From: Dehalococcoidales bacterium
Lineage (GTDB): Bacteria > Chloroflexota > Dehalococcoidia > Dehalococcoidales > UBA3254
Direction of reading: 5' to 3'
Assembly: GCA_028718465.1 (NCBI GenBank)
Contig: JAQULX010000186.1
Coordinates: forward strand, 1-6,174
DNA: 6,174 bases
In this document: piece after piece, positions 1 through 5,214 of the stretch
How the letters are laid out: the number at the start of each line of letters is the position of its first letter
How positions within the stretch are numbered: the stretch's first letter is position 1
The notes under the pieces: generated by a model
What the model saw: the letters and a program-made list of their open reading frames with translations, nothing else
Database searches by the model: none
What the model was told of the DNA's origin: nothing
Position numbers and translations under genes: made by a program

Positions 1-32
1 GTTGAATAAATATATAAATCCATTCCGTAATA

Positions 33-869
33 TTATTTGGTATTCCCATGAGACGACTTACTGTGATAAAAAATCCGGAAAGCGGATACCATGAGAATGA
101 CACCCAGCGCAAGCTTCAACCAGGATTGAGGAGCAATGCCCACCAGCAAACCGCCAATGATTGCACCCATAATCGAACCAATACCCATGGGAAATACAGT
201 TTGGGTTAAACTGCCTCGCTCTGCGTAGGCTCTCCGTTTGGCATAGCGGAAAATGCCCATAGCAACGGTCGGCAGGCTTATTATCAGGCTGGCAGTTCCG
301 GCTGTTTTAATGTCTGCCCCGAAGGCAAAGACCATAGTCGGGATGATCAGTTCACCACCGGCAACCCCCAGCAAGCTACTGACCAGACCGATAGCCAGTC
401 CAAAAACTATGCCAGATGCTATCCAGATCACTAGCTGGTTTGGTAAAGCACTCCGAAAATCCCGGGGCAATAAACCCTCGGTGATCAGCGCTATTCCGAT
501 TCCTACTAACAGTATCAGAATGATCTGTTCCAGGCGTTTGTTAGACATGCGTCCGGCTAAGGCTGGACCAAAGAAGGCCGCGAAAACAGCACCGCCTATG
601 AGGGCCAGAATGGCCGGTAATAAAGGCGTGAGCGGCATAAATGAAAGAGAACTGCTCCGAATAGCTAAGGAGGCCAATAAGGTTATAATACTCACGGCAA
701 GATTCAGAGGTACAGCTTGTTTAGCTGAATAGCGTAATGGTCCAGCCAGAACGGGAAGCCTGAATTCAGCCCCGCCAAGGCCAATTAGACCGCCAAGAAT
801 GCCGATGGGACCTGCGTAGAAAAACGCTGCTAAAGGTCGATGATATTTATTCGCCGCTGTCGTATTTAT
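33..869 (-). CDS. Sulfite exporter TauE/SafE family membrane protein, probable ATA start
   Basis: This is a multi-pass inner-membrane protein of the TauE/SafE family (formerly DUF81), whose members export or import sulfite, sulfoacetate and related anions; the substrate here cannot be told. Read from 869 it has 278 residues, the usual family length. Both halves of the internal repeat are visible: GLIGLGGAEFRLPVL at about residues 27-41 and LLGVAGGELIIPT at about 166-178, each followed by hydrophobic helices. The first GTG in frame (695) would cut off the first repeat and leave only 220 residues. Between the in-frame TGA at 898-896 and that GTG there is no ATG, GTG or TTG. An ATA at 869-867 lies 8 bases behind AAGGAG (883-878), so I place the start there. 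Either the gene uses a very rare start or an ATG has mutated and the gene is weakened. Family call is firm; start is inferred. Confidence 0.85.
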   Translation of the reverse strand: MNTTAANKYHRPLAAFFYAGPIGILGGLIGLGGAEFRLPVLAGPLRYSAKQAVPLNLAVSIITLLASLAIRSSSLSFMPLTPLLPAILALIGGAVFAAFFGPALAGRMSNKRLEQIILILLVGIGIALITEGLLPRDFRSALPNQLVIWIASGIVFGLAIGLVSSLLGVAGGELIIPTMVFAFGADIKTAGTASLIISLPTVAMGIFRYAKRRAYAERGSLTQTVFPMGIGSIMGAIIGGLLVGIAPQSWLKLALGVILMVSAFRIFYHSKSSHGNTK

Positions 870-883
870 CGAAGTATCTCCTT
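867..883 (-). promoter_or_regulatory. Ribosome binding site and ATA initiation codon of the tauE-like gene
   Basis: On the minus strand AAGGAG (883-878) is followed by 8 bases and then ATA (869-867). The spacing is ideal. The frame opened by the ATA runs directly into the conserved TauE N-terminal repeat. No canonical start codon lies at a usable distance in this frame. The site therefore decides the start, subject to the base at 867 being correctly sequenced. Confidence 0.5.
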
Positions 884-967
884 TGCTGTCGAAATATCAC
901 TTCTCCAGGTAAGGGCAGCATCGAAGAATCTTAATGGCATGGGAAGGTAAGATATGGAAGCCAATGT

Positions 968-1011
968 ATAAAAAAATAACGCTTCTCTGTTCGAGAGAGC
1001 GCTATTTTTTA
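968..1011 (-). terminator. Intrinsic terminator or attenuator hairpin upstream of the tauE-like gene
   Basis: Arms at 971-988 and 994-1010 pair around a small loop. The core is CTCT/AGAG plus CGCT/AGCG, with one bulged base, and the outer part is an A-tract paired with a T-tract. Read on the minus strand the mismatch becomes a G-U pair and the hairpin is followed by TTTTTTT, so the minus-strand direction is favoured. It could also work in both directions. It lies about 100 bases before the tauE-like start, which allows either termination of an upstream transcript or attenuation within a leader. Confidence 0.6.
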
Positions 1012-1025
1012 CAGACTGACTTCAT
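1002..1025 (-). CDS. Possible 7-residue leader peptide MKSVCKK
   Basis: On the minus strand AAAGGAG (1037-1031) is followed 5 bases later by ATG (1025), and the frame encodes MKSVCKK before TAG at 1004-1002. The stop sits in the first arm of the T-tract hairpin at 968-1011, an arrangement typical of translation-coupled attenuation. The same frame stays open back to 1082 and holds a GTG at 1055-1053, so this could instead be the tail of a lost gene whose terminator survives. A leader containing cysteine ahead of a possible sulfur-compound transporter is suggestive, but a single Cys codon is weak evidence. Confidence 0.25.
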   Translation of the reverse strand: MKSVCKK

Positions 1026-1037
1026 TTCATCTCCTTT

Positions 1038-1572
1038 CCAAGTGGGAAATACCACCGTTTCCAGCGATACCGTCGAGATTCTTCATCTACCGGCTGTTTA
1101 CCCTGTCCTTAGTTGGATTTAGGTATAACAGCTTTGGAGAAATTAACTATATGCTATATTATCAAGGTTTTGGGCATATGTCAATTTTGTATTGTTTGTA
1201 TGATATCCGTTTCGTGGTTTAACAATTCCATTTGTTGTGCAATAAAAATAGCATGATGTTAGAAATATAAGCTATAGTGGAACTGAACTGATCACCGATT
1301 TCACTATCGAAAAATAAGCAGGGGAATCCCAAAGTGATAGAAAGTTCACGCTTTTCCAACCTCAACGGCTTTTATCCGTTTTAAGGCTGGATTTCTACAG
1401 CCATCACTAAATATCTTCTAGTATTTTATCGATAGCTGTATATGATCCAACCAACGTAATAGATTTGACAGACCCAAGACATTATTACTCTATTGGGGCT
1501 ATTTTTTTAGCATACTTACGGTAGTCTCGAATATTCGGTCTGCCAACTCTTTGGAAAATTTTGTACAATGCA
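1038..1572. other. Non-coding AT-rich spacer between the tauE leader and atpH
   Basis: I see no open frame with both a ribosome binding site and coding character here. Small structures are present. AACGG/CCGTT encloses a short loop at about 1364-1381, GGCTG/CAGCC at about 1385-1402, and CCCAA/TTGGG (1473-1477 and 1493-1497) precedes TATTTTTTT at 1500-1508, a weak plus-strand terminator shape with a long loop. A TTGACA at 1465-1470 has no convincing -10 box at the right distance. The stretch may include the remains of a lost gene or element, but no ends or target duplications are recognisable. Confidence 0.4.
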
Positions 1573-2109
1573 TTATGGTCCACTAGTGAGTTGTTCTTTC
1601 AACCCGGCTAACCGGGTAGTAATACTACCATCAATAATCTTGCCGTCTACTCTAAGAATAATTCCTCCGATGATGGAGGGATCGATTTTTGCAGTCAGGT
1701 AAAGCTTTTTCCCGAACTTAGCGCCAAAACGGTTAGCTATTACCAATCGTTCCTCATCCCTAATCGGTATCGCAGCTATAATCTCGCCATGAATAATCCC
1801 CCGGTGCTGATCCAGCAATTTATTATATTCAAATGCTATCTCGCAGGCTATGCGGAACTTATTCTTGGCTATCAACAACAGGACCAGGTTCAACGCCATC
1901 GGGCTGATATTCTTGAGTGCCTCTCTGAAAAAATTCGCCTTTTGCTCATATCTGAATTTTGGATTTCCTAATATTTCTACAAAATTAGGACGGCAAGCTA
2001 TCTCATTAATAGCTTGGAAATCAGCTTGCCATTCATCCAGACTATCGCTTTCCACTGCAATTTGAAAAACTGCCTGAGCATAGCGTTTTGGAGACAATCT
2101 GTTAATCAT
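1573..2109 (-). CDS. atpH: ATP synthase F1 subunit delta
   Basis: This encodes the delta subunit (OSCP homologue) of the F-type ATP synthase, which joins the peripheral stalk (subunit b) to the top of the alpha3beta3 head on the cytoplasmic side. Its 178 residues match the usual length. The N-terminal helical domain starts with RLSPKRYAQAVFQIA (residues 4-18). The C-terminal part carries the family signature near residues 138-157, with IDPSIIGGIILRVDGK, followed by IIDGSITTRLAGLKEQL. The ATG at 2109 follows an AGGAAGAG stretch at somewhat long spacing. The gene normally lies between atpF and atpA; here about 490 bases without a gene precede it and about 560 follow it. It is therefore a stand-alone copy, either the only one (split operon) or a second copy. 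No lesion is visible. Confidence 0.93.
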   Translation of the reverse strand: MINRLSPKRYAQAVFQIAVESDSLDEWQADFQAINEIACRPNFVEILGNPKFRYEQKANFFREALKNISPMALNLVLLLIAKNKFRIACEIAFEYNKLLDQHRGIIHGEIIAAIPIRDEERLVIANRFGAKFGKKLYLTAKIDPSIIGGIILRVDGKIIDGSITTRLAGLKEQLTSGP

Positions 2110-2602
2110 TAATTAGCTTCTCTTCCTAAATGGTACATTATTCTCTCGCTTCTCAGATCCCAAGAACAAGCCTTAACATGTTTTTTCTATTCGTAACTGG
2201 CCAAATTATTTTGTGTATATTAGACACAGCCGTAAAATATATTTTTAATAATCACATATTTTCATTATATGGCAATGAACCATCTTATGATGTTAAATCA
2301 CCTTCAGCAAGAGTGAGTAAGAGGGCACTTTCTCCAGATTACACCGCATTTCTTTCGCTGTTTTAGATAGAAAATTATATCGCCTATAAAAGGGGTTGCT
2401 TCTACAGTAATAATGTGTTACAAGCACAACTTTCACAGTAGATTTCAAAAATGTTACCGGTTAATATACTTTCTCTAATCTGAAGTGCAGCCTCTACAGG
2501 AAAGTAATCCCAAAATCCTGCACAAAAAGGATATGATGTATTTATACTGGTATTGTTGCTTAAGATTTCCGGGTAATATGGGGCCCAAAAAGGAGTAATA
2601 AA
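2110..2602. other. Intergenic spacer between divergent atpH and the 56-residue gene
   Basis: This AT-rich stretch separates two divergently transcribed genes and should hold both promoters. No pair of boxes is convincing. The plus-strand TAATAT at 2574-2579 has TTGTTG at 2553-2558, a short 15-base spacer. A plus-strand frame at 2130-2366 lacks a ribosome binding site and resembles no family. I see no remnant of atpF on the minus strand. Confidence 0.45.
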
Positions 2603-2773
2603 ATGACCGATGGAAATAATAAAGAACTGATTGAAGTCCTAAAACGCATTGAAAAACAACTGGGGGATATCAAATATGATTTGGTTGAAATTAAAATGGG
2701 TATGCCTAAAGTGCCTTATTACGGAGACCTGTTACAGGACATAGCAAAAGCTGTTGAGAATATCAGGAAGTGA
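2603..2773 (+). CDS. Small 56-residue helical protein of unknown function
   Basis: The ATG at 2603 follows AAAAAGGAG with 6-7 bases between, one of the best ribosome binding sites in the window, and the frame runs to TGA at 2771-2773. The product is charged and mostly helical. LIEVLKRIEKQLGDIKYDLVEIK (residues 9-31, with L, I and V at heptad-like spacing) should form a short coiled coil. A GMPKVPYYGD turn follows at 33-42, then a second amphipathic helix (LLQDIAKAVENIRK, 43-56). It has no signal peptide or membrane segment. It ends only 11 bases from the stop of the convergent winged-helix gene, so the two transcripts probably overlap at their 3' ends. I do not recognise a family. The shape suggests a small oligomerising or adaptor protein, which is inference. 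Confidence 0.75.
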   Translation: MTDGNNKELIEVLKRIEKQLGDIKYDLVEIKMGMPKVPYYGDLLQDIAKAVENIRK

Positions 2774-2784
2774 TTGGGTTTACC

Positions 2785-3054
2785 TTACTTTGTTTTCAGG
2801 AAAATATAGTGCGGGATTCCGTCGATAATTTTCCGGCGCACAACATTTTTCTTTACTAAAGTATCCAGTAATGCTGAGTAACTATATACCGTAAAGGATA
2901 TTCTGACCGGTTCGGATTTGGCATCTATAACTCCAAAGGCCTCGGCTATTTCTTTGGCATTGTAGGCTTCTTCGGGATGTTCTTTAAGAAAATTCAGGAT
3001 ATTGTTTTGGGTAGTATCTGAGCCTTTCAGAAATTGTTCTCTGGGTATAGGCAT
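2785..3054 (-). CDS. Small winged helix-turn-helix protein, putative transcriptional regulator
   Basis: The 89 residues fit a single winged-helix domain. The first helix is TQNNILNFLKEHPEE (15-29). Next comes the helix-turn-helix region YNAKEIAEAFGV (31-42), then the SYSALLDTLVKKNVV helix (58-72) and a beta-wing RRKIIDGIPHYIFLK (73-87). No ligand or second domain is present, so it is probably a dimeric DNA-binding protein; its targets are unknown. The ATG at 3054 has AAGGAGG 5 bases upstream, which fixes the start. It lies downstream of the PRC-barrel gene on the same strand, 114 bases away, with a large hairpin between them, so co-transcription is uncertain. It converges on the 56-residue gene. 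Confidence 0.75.
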   Translation of the reverse strand: MPIPREQFLKGSDTTQNNILNFLKEHPEEAYNAKEIAEAFGVIDAKSEPVRISFTVYSYSALLDTLVKKNVVRRKIIDGIPHYIFLKTK

Positions 3055-3094
3055 AATTCCCTCCTTATTCTCAGCTATTACTTAAAAACCGGAT

Positions 3095-3152
3095 ATCGAG
3101 GCACGGAAACGATGCGGAGGGTGAGCATCACCCTCCCTGGTTCGTTATCGAT
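3095..3152. repeat. Nested inverted repeat (large hairpin) between PRC-barrel and winged-helix genes
   Basis: The core is a perfect 9-bp stem GGAGGGTGA (3116-3124) and TCACCCTCC (3128-3136) with a 3-base loop. Two further paired segments are nested outside it: AACGA (3108-3112) with TCGTT (3142-3146), and ATCGA (3095-3099) with TCGAT (3148-3152). There is no T-tract on either side, so it is not an ordinary intrinsic terminator. It lies after the stop of the PRC-barrel gene and before the start of the winged-helix gene, both on the minus strand. It may be an mRNA-processing or stabilising hairpin, or an operator for the regulator. Confidence 0.7.
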
Positions 3153-3168
3153 TCATGAGGGAATAGAC

Positions 3169-3615
3169 TTACCGTGCGGCTGTTGGCTTGGGAGCCGTGC
3201 CTCTGATCTCTACCCGGCGGTCCTCCAGTTGTTTTAACTCGGCTTGTCTTTCTTCTTCCCGTCTCTTTTCCCACTCGGGTTTATTGCTGTAATATTCATA
3301 TTTATCCCCGAGCCAATTAGTATCCGCCTTATCCAGGACTTTCTCCATGGAATCATAACCGGCGCCTTTTTCAATAATATCCCGGGGTATATCCAGGATG
3401 TATTTTTTGTCGTGTGCCGAAAAACGGAGTAATTCCCAGGGTACAGTGAAGAATTTGCTACTTTTGCCAAATCCCCCAAAAGATAATATGGCGAACCTGA
3501 TTCGCCCGGTCTCCAAATCAATCAAAAGCTCTTCAATTTTCCCAAGGTTTTCCCCCTTATCGTTCATTACTCCATGTTTTATCAGGCTGTTAGTGGTATT
3601 TAATTTCAGTGCCAT
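3169..3615 (-). CDS. PRC-barrel domain protein
   Basis: Read from the ATG at 3615 the protein has 148 residues. The PRC-barrel, the small beta-barrel shared by the photosynthetic reaction centre H subunit and RimM, covers about residues 5-80. It shows GVMNDKGENLGKIEELLIDL (15-34), TGRIRFAILSFGGFG (36-50), FFTVPWELL (55-63) and KYILDIPRDII (71-81). A helical, charged tail follows (about 113-148, with KRREEERQAELKQLEDRR). It has no signal peptide or membrane segment and is presumably cytoplasmic. Proteins of this kind occur widely in bacteria and archaea, often in stress-associated settings, with no defined reaction. A GTG at 3639 is in frame, but the GAGGAGG site lies within the codons between it and 3615, so 3615 is the real start. 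It has its own candidate promoter at 3660-3689. Confidence 0.87.
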   Translation of the reverse strand: MALKLNTTNSLIKHGVMNDKGENLGKIEELLIDLETGRIRFAILSFGGFGKSSKFFTVPWELLRFSAHDKKYILDIPRDIIEKGAGYDSMEKVLDKADTNWLGDKYEYYSNKPEWEKRREEERQAELKQLEDRRVEIRGTAPKPTAAR

Positions 3616-3659
3616 TCTCTCATCCTCCTCTAATTTCACAATCCCCTACATAATTTGAT

Positions 3660-3689
3660 TATATAAAAAAGGTAGTCCATAATTGCCAA
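3660..3689 (-). promoter_or_regulatory. Candidate sigma-70 type promoter of the PRC-barrel gene
   Basis: On the minus strand TTGGCA (3689-3684) and TATATA (3665-3660) are 18 bases apart. TATAAT two bases further on (3663-3658) is an overlapping alternative. The boxes lie about 45 bases before the start at 3615 and just after the hairpin that closes the upstream gene, which supports separate transcription. Confidence 0.5.
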
Positions 3690-3717
3690 AAGGTTCAACA
3701 GTAACAGCCTGAACCTT
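3690..3717 (-). terminator. Stem-loop terminator after the coiled-coil gene
   Basis: AAGGTTCA (3690-3697) and TGAACCTT (3710-3717) form a perfect 8-bp stem around a 12-base loop. It begins directly after the minus-strand stop codon at 3719-3721. Only a short T-run (TTTT) follows, so termination may be partial and some readthrough into the PRC-barrel gene is possible. Confidence 0.55.
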
Positions 3718-3718
3718 G

Positions 3719-4015
3719 CTAATTTGATTGCGTCTTGTCTTTAGCCTTTCTTGCTTCTTGTTCTCTGGCTATGGCTTGCTCCTGGGATAAGTAAGTCTCT
3801 TTTCTGGCCTTTTCTCTAGCTGAATCCTTAATATCCTCGGCAGTTCGCTTTTCGGCTTCCCTGAGTTCTCTGGCTTTTTGGCCTTTTTCGATTTCCTGCT
3901 CCCTGGCTAGATAGGCTTTCTTCCTGGCCTCATCTTTGACTAATTGTTGAATTTCCTCTGCCTTAAGTGCCTTCTTTCGCTGGGTCTCTTTTAATGTTTC
4001 TTCTTGATTATTCAC
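3719..4015 (-). CDS. Charged coiled-coil protein with two 40-residue repeats, unknown function
   Basis: The product is almost entirely Lys, Arg, Glu, Ala and Gln and should form a long helix or coiled coil; it has no membrane segment or catalytic motif. From the GTG at 4015 it has 98 residues. An ATG at 4072 would add 19 residues, but AGG there lies only one base from the codon. The GTG, in contrast, has GGAG 8 bases upstream (4027-4024), and a TATAAT at 4088-4083 would put transcription start almost on the 4072 ATG. I therefore prefer 4015. The C-terminal 80 residues are two tandem 40-residue copies. It is followed by a stem-loop and then the PRC-barrel gene on the same strand. Function is not recognised; a structural or stress-related role is a guess. 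Confidence 0.65.
   Translation of the reverse strand: MNNQEETLKETQRKKALKAEEIQQLVKDEARKKAYLAREQEIEKGQKARELREAEKRTAEDIKDSAREKARKETYLSQEQAIAREQEARKAKDKTQSN
3722..3961 (-). repeat. Two diverged tandem 120-bp coding repeats
   Basis: Within the coiled-coil gene, codons at 3961-3842 and 3841-3722 encode copies that align without gaps. Shared positions follow AE.I, then ARK..YL..EQ.I...Q.AR. Fourteen of the first 31 aligned residues are identical. The second copy ends at the stop codon. The copies have diverged a good deal, so this is an old duplication and not a recent slippage event. Confidence 0.7.
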
Positions 4016-4082
4016 TGCTCTATCTCCAATATATACATTCCCTCTATAAGCCTCTTCTGTCAGCAAATGCATACCTGATTTA

Positions 4083-4112
4083 ATTATATAAGTTTAAAGT
4101 AAGTTTTACTTT
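4083..4112 (-). promoter_or_regulatory. Candidate -10 box with adjacent perfect palindrome upstream of the coiled-coil gene
   Basis: TATAAT is present on the minus strand at 4088-4083 without a good -35 box. AAAGTAA (4096-4102) and TTACTTT (4106-4112) form a perfect 7-bp inverted repeat with a 3-base centre, lying where a -35 box would fall. This arrangement suits an operator or an activator site. The neighbouring plus-strand gene starts at 4208, so the site lies in a divergent promoter region. Confidence 0.4.
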
Positions 4113-4169
4113 TTATGTATATGGTAATAGTTGAATTCCGATCTCAACCACTCAAATTGATCCTCAGGT

Positions 4170-4202
4170 TATAATGGAATTGAGACAGGTAATCCGGGAG
4201 GT
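4170..4202 (+). promoter_or_regulatory. Candidate -10 box and ribosome binding site of the 4208 gene
   Basis: TATAAT at 4170-4175 has no recognisable -35 partner at 16-18 bases. GGGAGGT (4196-4202) lies 5 bases before the GTG at 4208 and is a strong ribosome binding site, which fixes that start. Confidence 0.4.
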
Positions 4203-4207
4203 GCGGC

Positions 4208-4579
4208 GTGGTAGAAGGTAGAGAGTCTACTGAGAGGGATGAGAAACAGAGAGCAGTAATTCAGGTCCTGGGAACCAACCGGGACAATCCGGATAAAGGC
4301 AGGATTTTTGTCTGGACTAAAAGGGGCTGGTTTGAACGCGTAAAAGACAACTCAGAAGGAGTGGCATTTGAGCCTGTAGCCGATTCAGAAGATGAATTGA
4401 AAGAGTATGTTTCAAGGAATAACTCTTCAGCCCAGTTGTTTGAGCTTAGAGAGAAATTCCGGAAAAGGGTGGCCGAGGAATTCTCAGAGCGTTCCCAATC
4501 CTATCAAGAAGCTCCTCAAGATTGGAGAGAAAAGGCCACTGACGAAGATGAAAATCAACAGTACCATCAGCATGATTAG
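4208..4579 (+). CDS. Acidic 123-residue protein of unknown function
   Basis: It starts at a GTG with GGGAGGT 5 bases upstream and ends at TAG 4577-4579. Residues 15-45 look like a small beta-rich segment (AVIQVLG, then GRIFVWTKRGWFERV, with three aromatic residues). Residues 57-72 are acidic (PVADSEDELKEYV). Residues 76-98 form a charged helix (LFELREKFRKRVAEEF). The tail is polar and rich in Gln, Glu, Asp and His (QQYHQHD), probably disordered. It has no signal peptide, membrane segment or metal-site motif I can name, and I do not recognise a family. It is divergent from the coiled-coil gene. The frame directly after its stop contains gene-like sequence (see 4579-4731), so the original gene may have been longer. 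Confidence 0.7.
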   Translation: MVEGRESTERDEKQRAVIQVLGTNRDNPDKGRIFVWTKRGWFERVKDNSEGVAFEPVADSEDELKEYVSRNNSSAQLFELREKFRKRVAEEFSERSQSYQEAPQDWREKATDEDENQQYHQHD

Positions 4580-4731
4580 AAGCTTTCCCACCAGATAGCT
4601 TTTTCCAGCCAGACACAGGACTGCATTCTAAATCTGCCGGAGTTGTTAAAAAGAATCCGCTAATGTCTGAAGCAATTGAAGGTTTTAATACCTTCGACGG
4701 ATATTTTGTTCGCTTCTTTTTCACCAATTAA
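4579..4731 (+). other. Open frame after the 4208 gene, possible coding remnant
   Basis: A frame shifted relative to the 4208 gene is open from its stop codon to TAA at 4729-4731. It reads with ordinary codons, for example SAGVVKKNPLMSEAIEG and FNTFDGYFVRFFFTN at its end. It has no start codon with a ribosome binding site; the only ATG (MSEAIEG) lacks one. It could be the shifted tail of a once longer gene, or chance. The opposite strand is also open here (4446-4727), which weakens the case. Confidence 0.2.
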
Positions 4732-4770
4732 CTATATCCGCTTCCTTGTTAGTTAAAGCGGATATAGTTG
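4729..4770. terminator. Long perfect hairpin between convergent genes, likely bidirectional terminator
   Basis: AACTATATCCGCTT (4730-4743) and AAGCGGATATAGTT (4756-4769) are a perfect 14-bp inverted repeat with a 12-base loop. It lies between the plus-strand gene ending at 4579 and the minus-strand gene ending at 4810. T-runs on both sides are poor (TTGGCTTCTTC on the plus strand), so it may act mainly as a 3' end stabiliser or boundary. Its outer arm, TTAACTATA, recurs at 5206-5214 in inverted form. Confidence 0.6.
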
Positions 4771-4809
4771 GCTTCTTCGCAAATGAATTTTCCCTCAGGT
4801 ATTATGGCC

Positions 4810-5133
4810 TTATTTGTTTATTAGAGGACCGCAGATCACGCTTTCTCCGGGTTCATAAATTGTGGGGGAACCAAGCACCCGAAGGCTGATGTTGTTGAAA
4901 ATACTCTCACCATTTTCATCCAGCACGATCATAGCCTCATTTGACCTGGGGTCCTGAAAGATGCTTTGGAAGCGAGATGAATAACAGGATTGAATCGCCT
5001 CAATAGGCATCTCGTAAGCAATAAACTTGCCGAAAGCAGTTAATCGGCTTAATAATTCAGGCTGATTGATCGAATCGTATTTAGACAGGATCAGTAACGG
5101 CCCCGTATGTGCAAACAATAGAAATGCTTTCAT
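4810..5133 (-). CDS. Conserved-looking 107-residue protein of unknown function
   Basis: The ATG at 5133 has AGAGGT 5 bases upstream. The N-terminus (KAFLLFAHTGPLLILSKYD, residues 2-20) is hydrophobic and looks more like a buried beta-alpha element than a signal peptide, since it has no positive stretch or cleavage site. A helix follows (QPELLSRLTAFGKFIAYEMPIEAI, 24-47), then a beta-rich second half with MIVLDENGESIF (68-79) and ending in VICGPLINK. It is probably a cytoplasmic single-domain protein. The family is not recognised. It has a candidate promoter at 5185-5214 and is a single-gene unit between a convergent and a divergent neighbour. Confidence 0.7.
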   Translation of the reverse strand: MKAFLLFAHTGPLLILSKYDSINQPELLSRLTAFGKFIAYEMPIEAIQSCYSSRFQSIFQDPRSNEAMIVLDENGESIFNNISLRVLGSPTIYEPGESVICGPLINK

Positions 5134-5182
5134 AATCCACCTCTTAGTAAATTTTTATTAACAAGATCTCGATTATTTTAAC

Positions 5183-5214
5183 TAACTATAGCCACCCAGT
5201 TTTATTATAGTTAA
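5183..5214 (-). promoter_or_regulatory. Candidate promoter with inverted repeat for the 107-residue gene
   Basis: On the minus strand TTAACT (5214-5209) and TATAGT (5190-5185) are 18 bases apart, a moderate match to sigma-70 boxes. The same bases form an inverted repeat, TAACTATA (5183-5190) with TATAGTTA (5206-5213), so both boxes lie in its arms. A protein binding the repeat would block polymerase. The start codon is about 50 bases downstream. Confidence 0.45.

Noticed and set aside
253..732. Long plus-strand open frame opposite the tauE-like gene
   Set aside because: It is the complement of a recognisable membrane protein, has no ribosome binding site, and its product has no family character.
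968..1082. T-box or similar riboswitch upstream of the tauE-like gene
   Set aside because: GGTGGTATTTCCCAC only loosely recalls the T-box core, and the required specifier and antiterminator elements are not visible.
934..1122. Plus-strand open frame across the hairpin at 968-1011
   Set aside because: It runs through the terminator-like hairpin, has no convincing ribosome binding site, and reads as chance sequence.
1465..1493. TTGACA as the -35 box of a plus-strand promoter
   Set aside because: The hexamer at the right distance (CTCTAT) is a poor -10 box and no plus-strand gene follows.
2130..2366. Plus-strand 78-codon frame with a hydrophobic start
   Set aside because: No Shine-Dalgarno precedes the ATG, and codon use looks like AT-rich spacer DNA.
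3234..3658. Frames on both strands overlapping the PRC-barrel gene
   Set aside because: They are shadows of a gene with a clear domain, start and ribosome binding site.
4446..4727. Minus-strand 93-codon frame overlapping the end of the 4208 gene
   Set aside because: It has no ribosome binding site and its second half is antisense to a better-supported plus-strand gene.
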